64,000 nt of DNA, taken from assembly GCF_014649875.1 (NCBI RefSeq), contig NZ_BMTW01000013.1, positions 124,001 through 188,000 on the forward strand, written 5' to 3'. Numbering within the stretch: position 1 is the first letter of the stretch; every line of letters begins with the position of its first letter. Made by a program: the position numbers and the translations under genes. The stretch is from Streptomyces rubiginosohelvolus (GTDB lineage: Bacteria > Actinomycetota > Actinomycetes > Streptomycetales > Streptomycetaceae). This document shows positions 49,717-58,907 of the stretch, piece after piece. Under the pieces are notes generated by a model. The model ran no database searches and was not told where the DNA came from. It saw only the letters and a program-made list of their open reading frames with translations.

Positions 49717-51312
49717 CTACGGGCACACCACCTCGTCGCCCGTCACCGTGGAGAACTCGCCCGTCTGACGGGTCTCCGCCTTCACCCGCTGCACCTTCGT
49801 GAAGTCCGCGCCCACCGTCACCTTCATCTGCGGGCCCTGGCCCTTCACCGCCTTGAGCTCGCTCCCGGGCAGCGCCGTGGCCAGGGACTTCGCCGACCGG
49901 TCCCAGCGCGGGTCGTACTCCACGAGCGTCCGCTTCAGCTCCCGCACCTCCCCGTTGAGCGGGGCCTCGGTCGTGGTGAACCCGGTCGCGCGCAGCCCCT
50001 CGTCCACGGTCCGGCCGAGGCCGTCCTTCGGGGTGCCGTTGTAGACCTGCACCTTCACGTCCTTCGGTGCCACGTCGACCAGCTTCGCGGGCGGCTGCTG
50101 CGGGCCCGCCGCGGGCTTCGGTTTCGGCTTCGCCGGGGCCAGCGGCTTGTCCTCGCGCAGGGCCTGGAACAGCTTCTTCGCCTTCTTCGCGTCCCACTGC
50201 ACCGTCGAGCCGATGCCCTTGACCGGGAAGCTGGGGTTGCCGATGGGCACGGAAGCGAACTCCGACGAGGCAGGACCGAAGTCCTTCATCGCCTTGCCGA
50301 GCGCCAGCATCTGCTCCGTACCGAAGCCCTTGTCGGCCCGGACCGAACCGAGCGCCGAGGCGGAGACCTGCTGGAACTTCACCGGGTTCAGCAGCACCCC
50401 GCTGCTCGTCGCCTGCTTGATCAGCGCCGCCATGAACTTCTGCTGGCGCTCCATCCGGCCCAGGTCGGAGGCCACGTCGACATGGCGCGAGCGGACGTAC
50501 TGGAGCGCCTGCCCGCCGTCCAGCTCATGCGTGCCGGCGGGGAGGTCCAGTCCGGTGTACGAGTCCTTCATCGGCCGCGCCGTGCAGATCTTCACCCCGC
50601 CCACCGCGTCGACCGTCTTCATGAAGCTGGTGAAGTCGACCTCCAGATAGTGGTCGATCTTGATCTTGGTCATGTTCTCGACGGTCCGCACGGTCAGCGT
50701 CGGCCCGCCCTCGGCGTACGCGGCGTTCAGCTTCACCGGGTGGCTCGCGTGGTGCTTGCCCGTGGTGCGGTCGGTGTGGGCGGGCATCTCGGCGTAACTG
50801 TCCCGGGGGAGGCTGACCACGCTCGCCCGCTGCCGGTCGGCCGACAGATGGACCAGCATGATCGTGTCGGTGCAGTGGCAGGGCGCGCCGCCGAGCTTGT
50901 ACTTCTGCTTCTCGGCCTTGGTGATCGTGTCCCGGCCGTCCGTGCCGACGAGCAGCAGATTCGTGCCGTGGCCCCCCTCGGGGCGGTTCTTCATGTCCCG
51001 GAACGGATCGACCCTGCCGATCCCGCCCTCCAGGCTGCTCACCACGGCGTGACCGATCCCACCCGCCCCCAGCACCAGCACCGAGAGACCGGTGGCCACC
51101 CGCATGCCCCAGCGCGGCCGTTCGTCCTGCTTCCGGGGCCGGACGGGCCGGGTGCCCTGCGGCGGACGGCGTCGCGGGGGAGTGGTGCGGGGGTGCGGCG
51201 GGCGCTGAGAGGGGCGTTGCGGTCGCTGCGGTGGGGGCACGGGGGGAGACACCTCCGGGGTGCAAGGGAGACACCTCTGCGGTGCAAGGGGACCATCGCA
51301 CGGTAGGCCCAT
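49717..51312 (-). CDS. LCP family glycopolymer ligase with LytR_C domain
   Basis: This 531-residue protein has a Pro/Arg-rich cytoplasmic N-terminus, one TM helix (about 70-92) and an LCP domain (LLLVGTDGRD, CTDTIMLVHL, VVSLPRDSYAEMP, LNAAYAEGGPTLTVRTVE, YVRSRH). A C-terminal LytR_C domain (VKVQVYNGTPKDGLG to VTVGADF) ends in VVCP. It lacks the first Cys pair of its paralogs but keeps VKIC and the terminal Cys (49723-49725). ATG 51312 (GGAG five bases upstream) is chosen, but a 22-nt tandem repeat falls inside the first codons, so a GTG at 51240 is also possible. Confidence 0.9.
   Translation of the reverse strand: MGLPCDGPLAPQRCLPCTPEVSPPVPPPQRPQRPSQRPPHPRTTPPRRRPPQGTRPVRPRKQDERPRWGMRVATGLSVLVLGAGGIGHAVVSSLEGGIGRVDPFRDMKNRPEGGHGTNLLLVGTDGRDTITKAEKQKYKLGGAPCHCTDTIMLVHLSADRQRASVVSLPRDSYAEMPAHTDRTTGKHHASHPVKLNAAYAEGGPTLTVRTVENMTKIKIDHYLEVDFTSFMKTVDAVGGVKICTARPMKDSYTGLDLPAGTHELDGGQALQYVRSRHVDVASDLGRMERQQKFMAALIKQATSSGVLLNPVKFQQVSASALGSVRADKGFGTEQMLALGKAMKDFGPASSEFASVPIGNPSFPVKGIGSTVQWDAKKAKKLFQALREDKPLAPAKPKPKPAAGPQQPPAKLVDVAPKDVKVQVYNGTPKDGLGRTVDEGLRATGFTTTEAPLNGEVRELKRTLVEYDPRWDRSAKSLATALPGSELKAVKGQGPQMKVTVGADFTKVQRVKAETRQTGEFSTVTGDEVVCP
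51244..51287. repeat. 22-nt tandem repeat in an LCP gene's 5' end
   Basis: GGGAGACACC... units at 51244-51265 and 51266-51287 match at 20 of 22 positions. A 22-nt unit is not a multiple of three, so copy number changes would shift the reading frame. Confidence 0.7.
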
Positions 51313-51461
51313 ACGATCTCCGTCCCGGCCCGCGACCCGGCGGCGCGCACCGGTGTCCCCCATTCGCGGTAACGTGGCGGCCGAATACCGCCGCCTCCCG
51401 GGGCGCCCGCCGCCCGCGGCGCGGAACCCCCCGGCGCCCCCGAGGACCCCCCGAGGACCAC

Positions 51462-52490
51462 ATGTCTGCCGCGCAGTACCCCGCCGTCTCCGTGATCATG
51501 CCGGTGCTCAACGAGGAACGCCATCTCAGGAACTCGGTCCGGCACATCCTGGAGCAGGAGTACCCCGGTGAGATGGAGGTCGTGATCGCGCTCGGCCCCT
51601 CCGCCGACCGGACGGACGAGATCGCCGCCGAGCTGGTCGCCGAGGACCCCCGCGTCCACACGGTGCCCAACCCCACCGGCCGCACCCCCGCCGCCCTCAA
51701 CGCGGCGATCAAGGCCTCCCGCCACCCGGTCGTCGTCCGGGTCGACGGCCACGGCATGCTCTCGCCGAACTACATCGCGACCGCCGTCCGCCTCCTGGAG
51801 GAGACCGGCGCGCAGAACGTCGGCGGCATCATGCACGCCGAGGGCGAGAACGCCTGGGAGGACGCCGTCGCCGCCGCGATGACCTCGAAGATCGGTGTCG
51901 GCAACGCGGCCTTCCACACCGGCGGCCAGGCGGGCCCGGCCGAGACCGTCTACCTGGGCGTCTTCCGCCGCGAGGCCCTGGAGCGGGCGGACGGCTACAA
52001 CGTCGAGTTCATCCGCGCCCAGGACTGGGAGCTGAACTTCCGCATCCGCGAGGCCGGCGGGCTGATCTGGTTCTCGCCCGAGCTGAAAGTCCAGTACCGC
52101 CCGCGCCCCACGGTGAAGGCGCTCGCCAAGCAGTACAAGGACTACGGCCGCTGGCGTCACGTCGTCGCCCGCTACCACGCCGGCTCGATCAACCTGCGCT
52201 ACCTGGCCCCGCCGACCGCCGTCGTCGCCATCGCGGCGGGCCTGGTCCTCGGCGCGACCGTCACCCCGTGGGCGCTGGTCGTCCCCGGCGGTTACCTCGC
52301 CGCGATCGTCGCCGGATCGCTGCCCGCAGGCAAGGGCCTCCCGCTGAAGGCCCGGGCCCAGATCCCGGTGGCGCTGGCGACGATGCACATGTGCTGGGGC
52401 TTCGGCTTCCTCACCAGCCCCCGTTCCCTGGCCAAGCGGGTCATCGCGAGCCGCCGCCCCGCGATGACCGGCAGCAGCGAAACCGTCTGA
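51462..52490 (+). CDS. Family 2 glycosyltransferase with C-terminal membrane segments
   Basis: This 342-residue protein has a GT2 domain: VSVIMPVLNEERHL, VRVDGHGMLSP (metal DxD-like site), and the QDWELNFRIREAGG ED/E acceptor motif. Two C-terminal hydrophobic segments (about 247-290) follow. The GT2 fold with a short membrane tail is common in exopolysaccharide or teichoic-type synthesis, using lipid acceptors. ATG at 51462 after CGAGGACC. It is divergent from one LCP gene and convergent with another, so it probably contributes to the same surface polymer. Confidence 0.9.
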   Translation: MSAAQYPAVSVIMPVLNEERHLRNSVRHILEQEYPGEMEVVIALGPSADRTDEIAAELVAEDPRVHTVPNPTGRTPAALNAAIKASRHPVVVRVDGHGMLSPNYIATAVRLLEETGAQNVGGIMHAEGENAWEDAVAAAMTSKIGVGNAAFHTGGQAGPAETVYLGVFRREALERADGYNVEFIRAQDWELNFRIREAGGLIWFSPELKVQYRPRPTVKALAKQYKDYGRWRHVVARYHAGSINLRYLAPPTAVVAIAAGLVLGATVTPWALVVPGGYLAAIVAGSLPAGKGLPLKARAQIPVALATMHMCWGFGFLTSPRSLAKRVIASRRPAMTGSSETV

Positions 52491-52509
52491 GCCGGACCGC
52501 TTCAGGCAT

Positions 52510-52546
52510 ACGAAGGGCCCCGACGCTCGGCGTCGGGGCCCTTCGT
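52510..52546. terminator. Strong terminator between the glycosyltransferase and a convergent LCP gene
   Basis: ACGAAGGGCCCCGACGC (52510-52526) pairs perfectly with 52530-52546 over 17 bp around a tcg loop. Confidence 0.85.
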
Positions 52547-52569
52547 CGTGTACGCGCGCCGCTACGGGG

Positions 52570-54246
52570 TCACCAGGTGTAGTTCGGGTTGACCTTCATG
52601 CAGGCCTTCTCGTCGTCCCCGTTGAGGGCGCCCGCCGACTCCGGGGTCTTCTCCGTGCCCTTGGACACCGGGTAGGTCCCGTCCTCGCGCCAGTCCGCGC
52701 CCACCGCGAGCGAGATCCCCGACACGTCGGTGGACCGCTTCACCTGCGCCAGCGGCACCCCGAGCGCCTTGGCGACCGCCTGCGCGTCGCCCTCCAGATC
52801 CGCGCTCGGGTACAGGATGCCGGTACGCGCCGCCCCGGTGACGTTGTCCGAGTCGATGCTGGTCCGCCCGAAGCCCGCGTTCTTCAGCTGGTCCGCCACC
52901 TCACCGGCCCGTCCCGACGCCGGTCCGAGCGCGTCGGTCGCGGTCCCGTTCCGTACGGAGACGGCGATCTCGCCGACCGGTGCGGACGGGTCCTTGGGCT
53001 CCTCCGGCTTCTTCCGCTTGGAGGCCTTGCCGTCCAGCGGTACGTCGTCCCGCACCATCCGGAACAACTGCTCGGCGTCGCCCGCCTTCGGGTACACCCG
53101 GCCGCTGTTGACGCCGGTGCCGTACACGTTCGGCATGGTCGACATCGTGATGCGCTTCGTCGGGACCTTCTTGAACTCCTCGGCCAGGTCGTAGAGCTTC
53201 TTGACCGTGTCCAGGCCCTTGTCGACCGTCAGCGCCTCCGTGGCCGCCTCGGCGAGGTTCATCAGCTTCGCCGGGTCGGTGAGCTTGGTGCCCTTGCGCA
53301 GCTCACGCACCATCGAGTTCATGTACATGTGCTGGGCCTTGGCCCGCCCCAGGTCGGTGTTGTCCTCGAAGCCGTACCGGGTGCGCAGCCACTGGAGGGC
53401 CTGCTCGCCCTTGATGGATGTGGTGCCCTTCTCCAGCTTCAGCCCGGAGCCCTTGCCGTCGGCGCTGCGCGAGTGGATGTTGGCGTCGACGCAGACCGGG
53501 ACACCGCCGATGGCGTCGGCCATGGACACCACACCCGCGAAGTCGATCATCATGAAGTGGTCGATCCGGATGCCGGTCAGCTCGTACCAGGTGGCCACCG
53601 TGCACCCCGGACCGCCGCGCCCCAGGCTCTCGTTGGTCTGTACGTCGCGCGTGCTGGCCGGGAAGACCTCGCCGTCCGGGGCCGTGCACTTGGGCATCTT
53701 CAGCATGGTGTCGCGCGGCATGCTGATGACGGAGAGGTTGCTGCGGTCCGCGGAGAGGTGGAGCAGCATCTGCACATCGGCGAGCGGGGTCCCGCCGAAG
53801 GTCTCCTTCGCGCCGCCCAGCTTCTGGTTGGCCTTGGAGTCCCGGGCGTCGGAACCGATGAGCAGGATGTTGAGCGGGGTCTGGCCGGCGGCGTTGGCCT
53901 TGTGATCGGCCATCTGCTTGTCGCCGAGGGTCAGATCCCCTTTCTTGATGTTGCCGTTGAGGTGCTCGTAGTAGAGATAACCGGCGCCGCCGGTGGCGAG
54001 TATGAGCACGGCCAGCACGGAGGCGCTCCAGCGCAGGACGCGCCGCTTGCCGCTCTTGGGCGCGCGGCGGCCGCTGCGCCCTCGCCCGCCGGCCGAGGCG
54101 CCGCGCCGGTGGCCCTCGGCCCGACGGCCGCGCTCACCGCTCGCGGACGCGTCACCGCCCTCCGTGTCCCGGGCGTCGCCCCGGGCTTCCTCCCCGCCGA
54201 GCCGATCGCCGCGGCGGACGCGTGATCGCGTCTCCTCCCCGGGCAT
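52570..54246 (-). CDS. LCP family glycopolymer ligase with LytR_C domain
   Basis: This 558-residue protein has an acidic/Arg-rich N-terminus, TM at about 70-92, an LCP domain (ILLIGSDARDS, VISMPRDTMLKMPKC, GPGCTVATWYELTG, VPVCVDANI, QWLRTRYGF) and LytR_C (ISVRNGT-like AVSVRNGTATDALGP to AVGADW). The tail CMKVNPNYTW holds the terminal Cys (52600-52602). ATG 54246 has GGAG upstream; an earlier ATG at 54273 does not. It shares the four-Cys pattern of the 54311 and 56317 products. Confidence 0.92.
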   Translation of the reverse strand: MPGEETRSRVRRGDRLGGEEARGDARDTEGGDASASGERGRRAEGHRRGASAGGRGRSGRRAPKSGKRRVLRWSASVLAVLILATGGAGYLYYEHLNGNIKKGDLTLGDKQMADHKANAAGQTPLNILLIGSDARDSKANQKLGGAKETFGGTPLADVQMLLHLSADRSNLSVISMPRDTMLKMPKCTAPDGEVFPASTRDVQTNESLGRGGPGCTVATWYELTGIRIDHFMMIDFAGVVSMADAIGGVPVCVDANIHSRSADGKGSGLKLEKGTTSIKGEQALQWLRTRYGFEDNTDLGRAKAQHMYMNSMVRELRKGTKLTDPAKLMNLAEAATEALTVDKGLDTVKKLYDLAEEFKKVPTKRITMSTMPNVYGTGVNSGRVYPKAGDAEQLFRMVRDDVPLDGKASKRKKPEEPKDPSAPVGEIAVSVRNGTATDALGPASGRAGEVADQLKNAGFGRTSIDSDNVTGAARTGILYPSADLEGDAQAVAKALGVPLAQVKRSTDVSGISLAVGADWREDGTYPVSKGTEKTPESAGALNGDDEKACMKVNPNYTW

Positions 54247-54310
54247 GCTGCTCCGTCCCACCGGACCCCCCATGCTGTTCAGATTTCCGCTGTGGCCCGG
54301 TGACCCGGTG

Positions 54311-56092
54311 TCACTTGGCGCATACCGCCTTGTCGGCGCTCGCTTGCTCGACGCCCTCCGGAGCCTTCGCCGGTCCGGTGATGAGCTGGCCCGCGCCCTT
54401 GAAGTCCGCCCCCAGCGTGAGCACCATCGCCTCGAGCCCCTCGGCGTCGGCGGTGCCCTGCTTCATGGCCGTTGCGGGAAGCCCCATCATCTCGGCGAGC
54501 GCCCGGGCCTGATCGGCCTGGTTGGGCGCGTACTCCAGTGTCGTCTTCTTGATCTTCTCGGGTGCGTTGGCCTTGTTGGTGGACTTCAGCACCCCCTGCT
54601 CGTTCTGCAGCCAGGTGACGGTCGAACCGGCCGCACCGGGGATCTCGCCGCCGTTGAGGACATCGACCCGTACGTCGGCGGGATCGGCCTTCGGCCCCTT
54701 GAGCAGGGCCGCCTGCTTGCTCTTGGCGTCCTTCTCCTTCTTCTTCACCTCGGTCAGCGAGGTGTCGGAGCGCATCATCGCGAAGAGCTGCTCGCCCTTG
54801 ACCGGGTCCACGACCACGGTGACGGGCGTCGGCTCGGCCGGGTTGTCCACCACCGGCATCGTGAGGAAGGTGATGTTCTTCGTGTCGACCTTGGAGATCT
54901 CCTGGGCGAGCGTCATCAGCTTCTGCGCGTCGGCGATGGCCGAGTCGACGGTCAGCGCGTTGGTGGCGGCGTCGGCCAGCTTGTAGAGCTTCTTCGGGTT
55001 GGTCAGGGTGTCGCTCGACTTCATCTCGCGGATCATCGAGGCGAGGAACTGCTGCTGCACCTTGATCCGGTCGAGGTCGCTCTCGTTGCCGAAGCTGTGC
55101 CGGGTACGCAGGAGGGCCAGCGCCTGTTCGCCCTGAACCTCCGACTTGCCCTGCGGCAGCTTCAGATGGGACTTCGGGTCGTCGACCGGCTTGGCCATGC
55201 AGACCTCGACGCCGCCGACCGCGGTGGTCAGCTCCTTGACCGCGTTGAAGTCGACCATCATGAAGTGGTCGGGCTTGAGGCCGGTGATGTTCTCGACCGT
55301 CTTCATGGTGCAGCCGGGGTTACGGCCGCTCTGGCCGAGGCTCGTGTTGAAGCGCTCGTTCGGAGTGCCGGGGATGGTGACCTCGGCGCCGTCCGCGTCC
55401 TTCCCCTCGCACTCGGGAATCTCGGTCATCAGGTCGCGCGGGATGCTCATCGCCGTCGCGTTGGTGCGGTCCTCGGAGACGTGGAACAGGATGGTGGTGT
55501 CGGCGTGGCCTTCGCTGCCCTTGTCCCCGTACCCCTCGTTGCCCTTGCCGGTGCGCTTGTCGGTGCCGATGATCAGGATGTTCATCGGGCCGTCGGTAAC
55601 GACGTTCTTGCTGCCGGCGTCGCCGACGTCGATGGAGTCGATGTTCCCGTTGAACTTCTGGTACAGGGCGTACGCGCCGATCGAGGTGCCCACCACGACG
55701 AACGCCATCACGCCGCCCGTCCACAGCAGCGCCTTCTTCTTGCGCGACTTCTGGGGCTTGCGCTTCCGGCGGCCGGCTGTGGGGGGCTCGGCGGCCCCAC
55801 GGCCCCCCTGGGAGCTGCGGCGGCTGCGCTGGCCCGGCACCTCGCGGCGCGTCCCGTCCGTGGCGGCCCCGCGGGAACCGGCCGCGCGGCGACCCGAACC
55901 CTCGCGGGAGGAACCGGTCCGGGACTCCCCGCGGCGGCCGGTCTCCTCGGCCGTCGCCGTACGCGCGGAACTGCCGCTCGACTCCCCAGCGGAGTGGTCC
56001 AGTCGCAATTCGTAATTACCGGTGTGCGGGTTGAGTACCCACTGGTCGGCGGGGTCGATATCGTCCGCCCGTCCACGACTGTGCGCGTCCAC
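54311..56092 (-). CDS. LCP family glycopolymer ligase with LytR_C domain
   Basis: This 593-residue protein has a disordered Ser/Arg-rich cytoplasmic N-terminus (about 1-120), TM (about 122-145), LCP domain (ILIIGTDKRTGKG, AMSIPRDLMTEIPEC, NPGCTMKTVENITG, VEVCMAKPV, LLRTRHSFG) and LytR_C (VRVDVLNGGEIPGAAG to TLGADF). The tail is AVCAK. It starts with GTG at 56092. The neighbouring LCP genes are about 65 and 225 bp away on the same strand, so several may be cotranscribed. Confidence 0.92.
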   Translation of the reverse strand: MDAHSRGRADDIDPADQWVLNPHTGNYELRLDHSAGESSGSSARTATAEETGRRGESRTGSSREGSGRRAAGSRGAATDGTRREVPGQRSRRSSQGGRGAAEPPTAGRRKRKPQKSRKKKALLWTGGVMAFVVVGTSIGAYALYQKFNGNIDSIDVGDAGSKNVVTDGPMNILIIGTDKRTGKGNEGYGDKGSEGHADTTILFHVSEDRTNATAMSIPRDLMTEIPECEGKDADGAEVTIPGTPNERFNTSLGQSGRNPGCTMKTVENITGLKPDHFMMVDFNAVKELTTAVGGVEVCMAKPVDDPKSHLKLPQGKSEVQGEQALALLRTRHSFGNESDLDRIKVQQQFLASMIREMKSSDTLTNPKKLYKLADAATNALTVDSAIADAQKLMTLAQEISKVDTKNITFLTMPVVDNPAEPTPVTVVVDPVKGEQLFAMMRSDTSLTEVKKKEKDAKSKQAALLKGPKADPADVRVDVLNGGEIPGAAGSTVTWLQNEQGVLKSTNKANAPEKIKKTTLEYAPNQADQARALAEMMGLPATAMKQGTADAEGLEAMVLTLGADFKGAGQLITGPAKAPEGVEQASADKAVCAK

Positions 56093-56316
56093 GGTTGCCT
56101 GCGTCCTCCGTCGGTGCCACGCGAGGCGCCCTCCCCCGGCAGGGCGCTCGTTCCTTCGCTCCAGCAGTGCACGACCTGACGGCCGGAAGCACCGGATCGC
56201 GTCACACTATCCGGCCGATTCCAGGTCGAGCGACGTGCGTGACACATTCCACGCCCCTTACAACCGGGCATACTTCCCATTCCGCGCCGATTATGTTCTG
56301 TGTCTTGGCAATTGCT

Positions 56317-57858
56317 TTACTGCTTGCACAGGTCGTCCGCCGCACTCGACCCCGAATAGGTGGGTGCGGGCGTCGGACTCTCGGACCCGGCGTCATCCGG
56401 CTTTCCGTCCTGCCCGCTTTCCTTGTCCCGTTCCGCCTCTTCCAGTTCGTCGGCCGGGACCACGGCGACGGGCTTGTCCTCGCGGAGTTGCTTGAACAGG
56501 TCGCCTGCGTCCGGTTCGACGAGTTCGTCCCGGTTGGGGTTGTTACGGTACGGCTGCCGGGGCACGGTCAGGAACTGCACCTGCTCGGTCGGTACGTTAC
56601 GCATCCCGCGCACCAGGTCGTACAGGTCGCGGAGCGAGTCGAGACCCGGGTCGGTGGTCAGCGACTTGGTGGCCGCGTCCAGCACCGGGTAGAGCCGTGT
56701 CGGGTTCAGCAGGACGCCGTTGCTCTGCATCTTGTTGACGAGAGCGCCCAGGAACTGCTGCTGGCGCTCCATGCGTTCGGTGTCGCTGCCGTTGCCGAGG
56801 GACTTGCGCGCCCTGACGTAGCCGAGGGCCTCCTCGCCGTTCAGCGTCTGCCGCCCCGCCGGTAGCTCCAGGTGCGCGTCCTTGTCGTCGATCGGCTCCT
56901 TGAGGCAGATCTCGACCCCGTCCACCGCGTCGACCATGTCCTTGAAGCCGTTGAAGTCGACGACCATGTGGTGATCGACGCGGATGCCGGTCATCCGTTC
57001 CACGGTCCGGATCGTGCAGGCGGTGCCGCCGAGCTCGAACGCCGTGTTGAACTGGGTGAACTGCTCCCGCGACTTCTTGTCGTCCCCGGTGCTGCAGCTG
57101 GGGATCTCCACCATCAGGTCACGGGGGATCGACACGGCGGTCGCGCTCTTCCGGTCCGCCGCGAGGTGCAGCAGGATCGTGGTGTCGGAGCGCTGGCTGC
57201 CGCCGTCGTCCCGCCCGTACTTGCGGTTGTCCCCGGCCCGGCTGTCGGACCCGATGAGCAGGATGTTCTGGGCGTCCATGACGACCGGCGTCGGCCGCTC
57301 CTTCTCGTACGCCTTGAGTTCGGCGGCGGCGCTCGTGTCGGTGGTGATGTTCCCGTCGAGCTTCTTGTACATCCACCAGCCGACCCCCGCGGCGACCAGC
57401 ACGAGGAACGAGGCGGCGAGCGCGGTCCAGCGCAGCCAGTGGCTCTTGCGGGCGGCGGCGATGGCGTCCTTGGGCTGATCGGCCCAGGTCTGCACACCGT
57501 CGGCGCCCGCCGCGGCCTCGGGCTCGGATGCGGACGTCGCCTCGGCCTCGGACTCGGCAGGGCCGCCCTCGGTGCTGTCGCCCTCACCGGTCTCAGGGGC
57601 GGCTACGTCGGTCTCCGCGGCGGCCGGGCCCTCCTCCCGCGAGGCGTCGTCCTGAGGCGGACCGTCCTGCGGGGCCCCGTCCTCGGGGGCGGGGGCCTCG
57701 GAAGCCGTGCCTTCGGACGTCGCGCCCCCGGGGGCCTCGCCCTCGGGCCGCCCGGACTCTTCCCGCGACCTGTCCCGTGACCTGTCCTGCGGTTTGCCCT
57801 CGGACGGGCGGTCCGGGTCGGACGGCGGGCCAGCACTGTCGGTCACGTCTGCGTCCAT
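56317..57858 (-). CDS. LCP family glycopolymer ligase, no LytR_C domain
   Basis: This 513-residue protein has a long acidic cytoplasmic N-terminus (about 1-140, Glu/Pro/Gly-rich), TM (about 147-170) and an LCP domain (ILLIGSDSRAGDN, AVSIPRDLMVEIPSC, GTACTIRTVERMTG, VEICLKEPI, YVRARKSLG). A short tail ending LCKQ replaces LytR_C. It keeps all four conserved Cys. ATG 57858. The strongly acidic N-terminus differs from the basic ones of its paralogs and may recruit different cytoplasmic partners. Confidence 0.92.
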   Translation of the reverse strand: MDADVTDSAGPPSDPDRPSEGKPQDRSRDRSREESGRPEGEAPGGATSEGTASEAPAPEDGAPQDGPPQDDASREEGPAAAETDVAAPETGEGDSTEGGPAESEAEATSASEPEAAAGADGVQTWADQPKDAIAAARKSHWLRWTALAASFLVLVAAGVGWWMYKKLDGNITTDTSAAAELKAYEKERPTPVVMDAQNILLIGSDSRAGDNRKYGRDDGGSQRSDTTILLHLAADRKSATAVSIPRDLMVEIPSCSTGDDKKSREQFTQFNTAFELGGTACTIRTVERMTGIRVDHHMVVDFNGFKDMVDAVDGVEICLKEPIDDKDAHLELPAGRQTLNGEEALGYVRARKSLGNGSDTERMERQQQFLGALVNKMQSNGVLLNPTRLYPVLDAATKSLTTDPGLDSLRDLYDLVRGMRNVPTEQVQFLTVPRQPYRNNPNRDELVEPDAGDLFKQLREDKPVAVVPADELEEAERDKESGQDGKPDDAGSESPTPAPTYSGSSAADDLCKQ

Positions 57859-58035
57859 CCTTCACGTTCGGCGGCGCGAGGGGCCGCCGGTCGCAGGAGT
57901 AGACGGCTGAAACTCGCGCTTGGTTGTGCACGGCCAGGAGAGTGGTCTGTACCGCTCGATCATCTACCCGCTCCGGTGCCGTTCACCGAGGACTCGGCCC
58001 GCTGTGGGCCGGACGAGTGGACCTCAGCGCGCTTG

Positions 58036-58788
58036 TCATACCGCGGTGTTGGTGACCCGCTCGCTCTCGACCCGCTTGGCCAGACCGTCCGCGTCGAGCT
58101 GCCCGATGTGACGGCACAGCACCACGGACCCACCGGCCGCCAGGGGCGCGAAGAGCCCGGTGCTCAGCCCTTCCCAGGTGTCGTACGTACGCCCGGTGAG
58201 CAGCCGGGACCCCGGTACGAGGCCGAGGGCGTCGGCGTCCTCACGGGCCCGGGCGACGAGCTGCGCACCCGTCACCTCGACCCCGCCCACGGCCAGCGCG
58301 GGGGCGTCGGCGTCCACCGGGGCGAAGGGCGCGAAGCGGTCGCCCTGGCTCGGCACCTCCACCGCGTAGTCCGCGAACCCCTCGGGCGCCTGCGGGAACC
58401 GGCCACCCAGCGGACGCAGAGCGAGGGCGACACGCTCGCCCCGGCAGGCCCGCGCCCGCTCCAGGGTGTCCGGGCCGGTCACGACGAGGTCGGCGGCGGC
58501 CGGGTCGCCCTGGACGTCGACGACGACCCCGACGGACGAACAGGCGAGCAGCCAGACCGCGGACTGCCAGTGCGCGGGCAGCAGCAGGGCGAGCCGGTCG
58601 CCGGGCTCCGCGGCCAGGTCGCCCTGGAGCAGATTGGCGGTCTTGGCCACCCAATTGGCGAAGGTGGCCACCGACAGTTCGACGCGTTCTCCGGTGGCGT
58701 CGTCGTAGAAGGTGACCAGGGGGCGGGCCGGGTCCGCGGAGAGCGCGGATCGCAGCAGGTCGGCGGGGGTGCGGTCGCTGGAGTTCAT
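58036..58788 (-). CDS. TIGR03089 family protein (truncated acyl-CoA synthetase-like)
   Basis: This 250-residue protein matches the N-terminal part of AMP-binding acyl-CoA synthetases (PLVTFYDDATGERVELS, ANLLQGDLAAEPGDRLALLLPAHWQS). It lacks the AMP-binding P-loop and the C-terminal domain, as in the actinobacterial TIGR03089 family. A catalytic role is therefore doubtful. It is typically found beside LCP and cell-wall genes in Streptomyces, as here. It sits between the LCP cluster and the divergent amidase gene. Confidence 0.88.
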   Translation of the reverse strand: MNSSDRTPADLLRSALSADPARPLVTFYDDATGERVELSVATFANWVAKTANLLQGDLAAEPGDRLALLLPAHWQSAVWLLACSSVGVVVDVQGDPAAADLVVTGPDTLERARACRGERVALALRPLGGRFPQAPEGFADYAVEVPSQGDRFAPFAPVDADAPALAVGGVEVTGAQLVARAREDADALGLVPGSRLLTGRTYDTWEGLSTGLFAPLAAGGSVVLCRHIGQLDADGLAKRVESERVTNTAV

Positions 58789-58907
58789 CCGCGCAAGCGT
58801 ACGCGGGGGCGCGGTGCCGGGCGGGCTGAACGGGTGTCACGTACACCGGTTCGGCAGACGGTGCGTCACGAGGCGGCCGATGTCCGGGTAGCCGGAGTCG
58901 TCACCGT

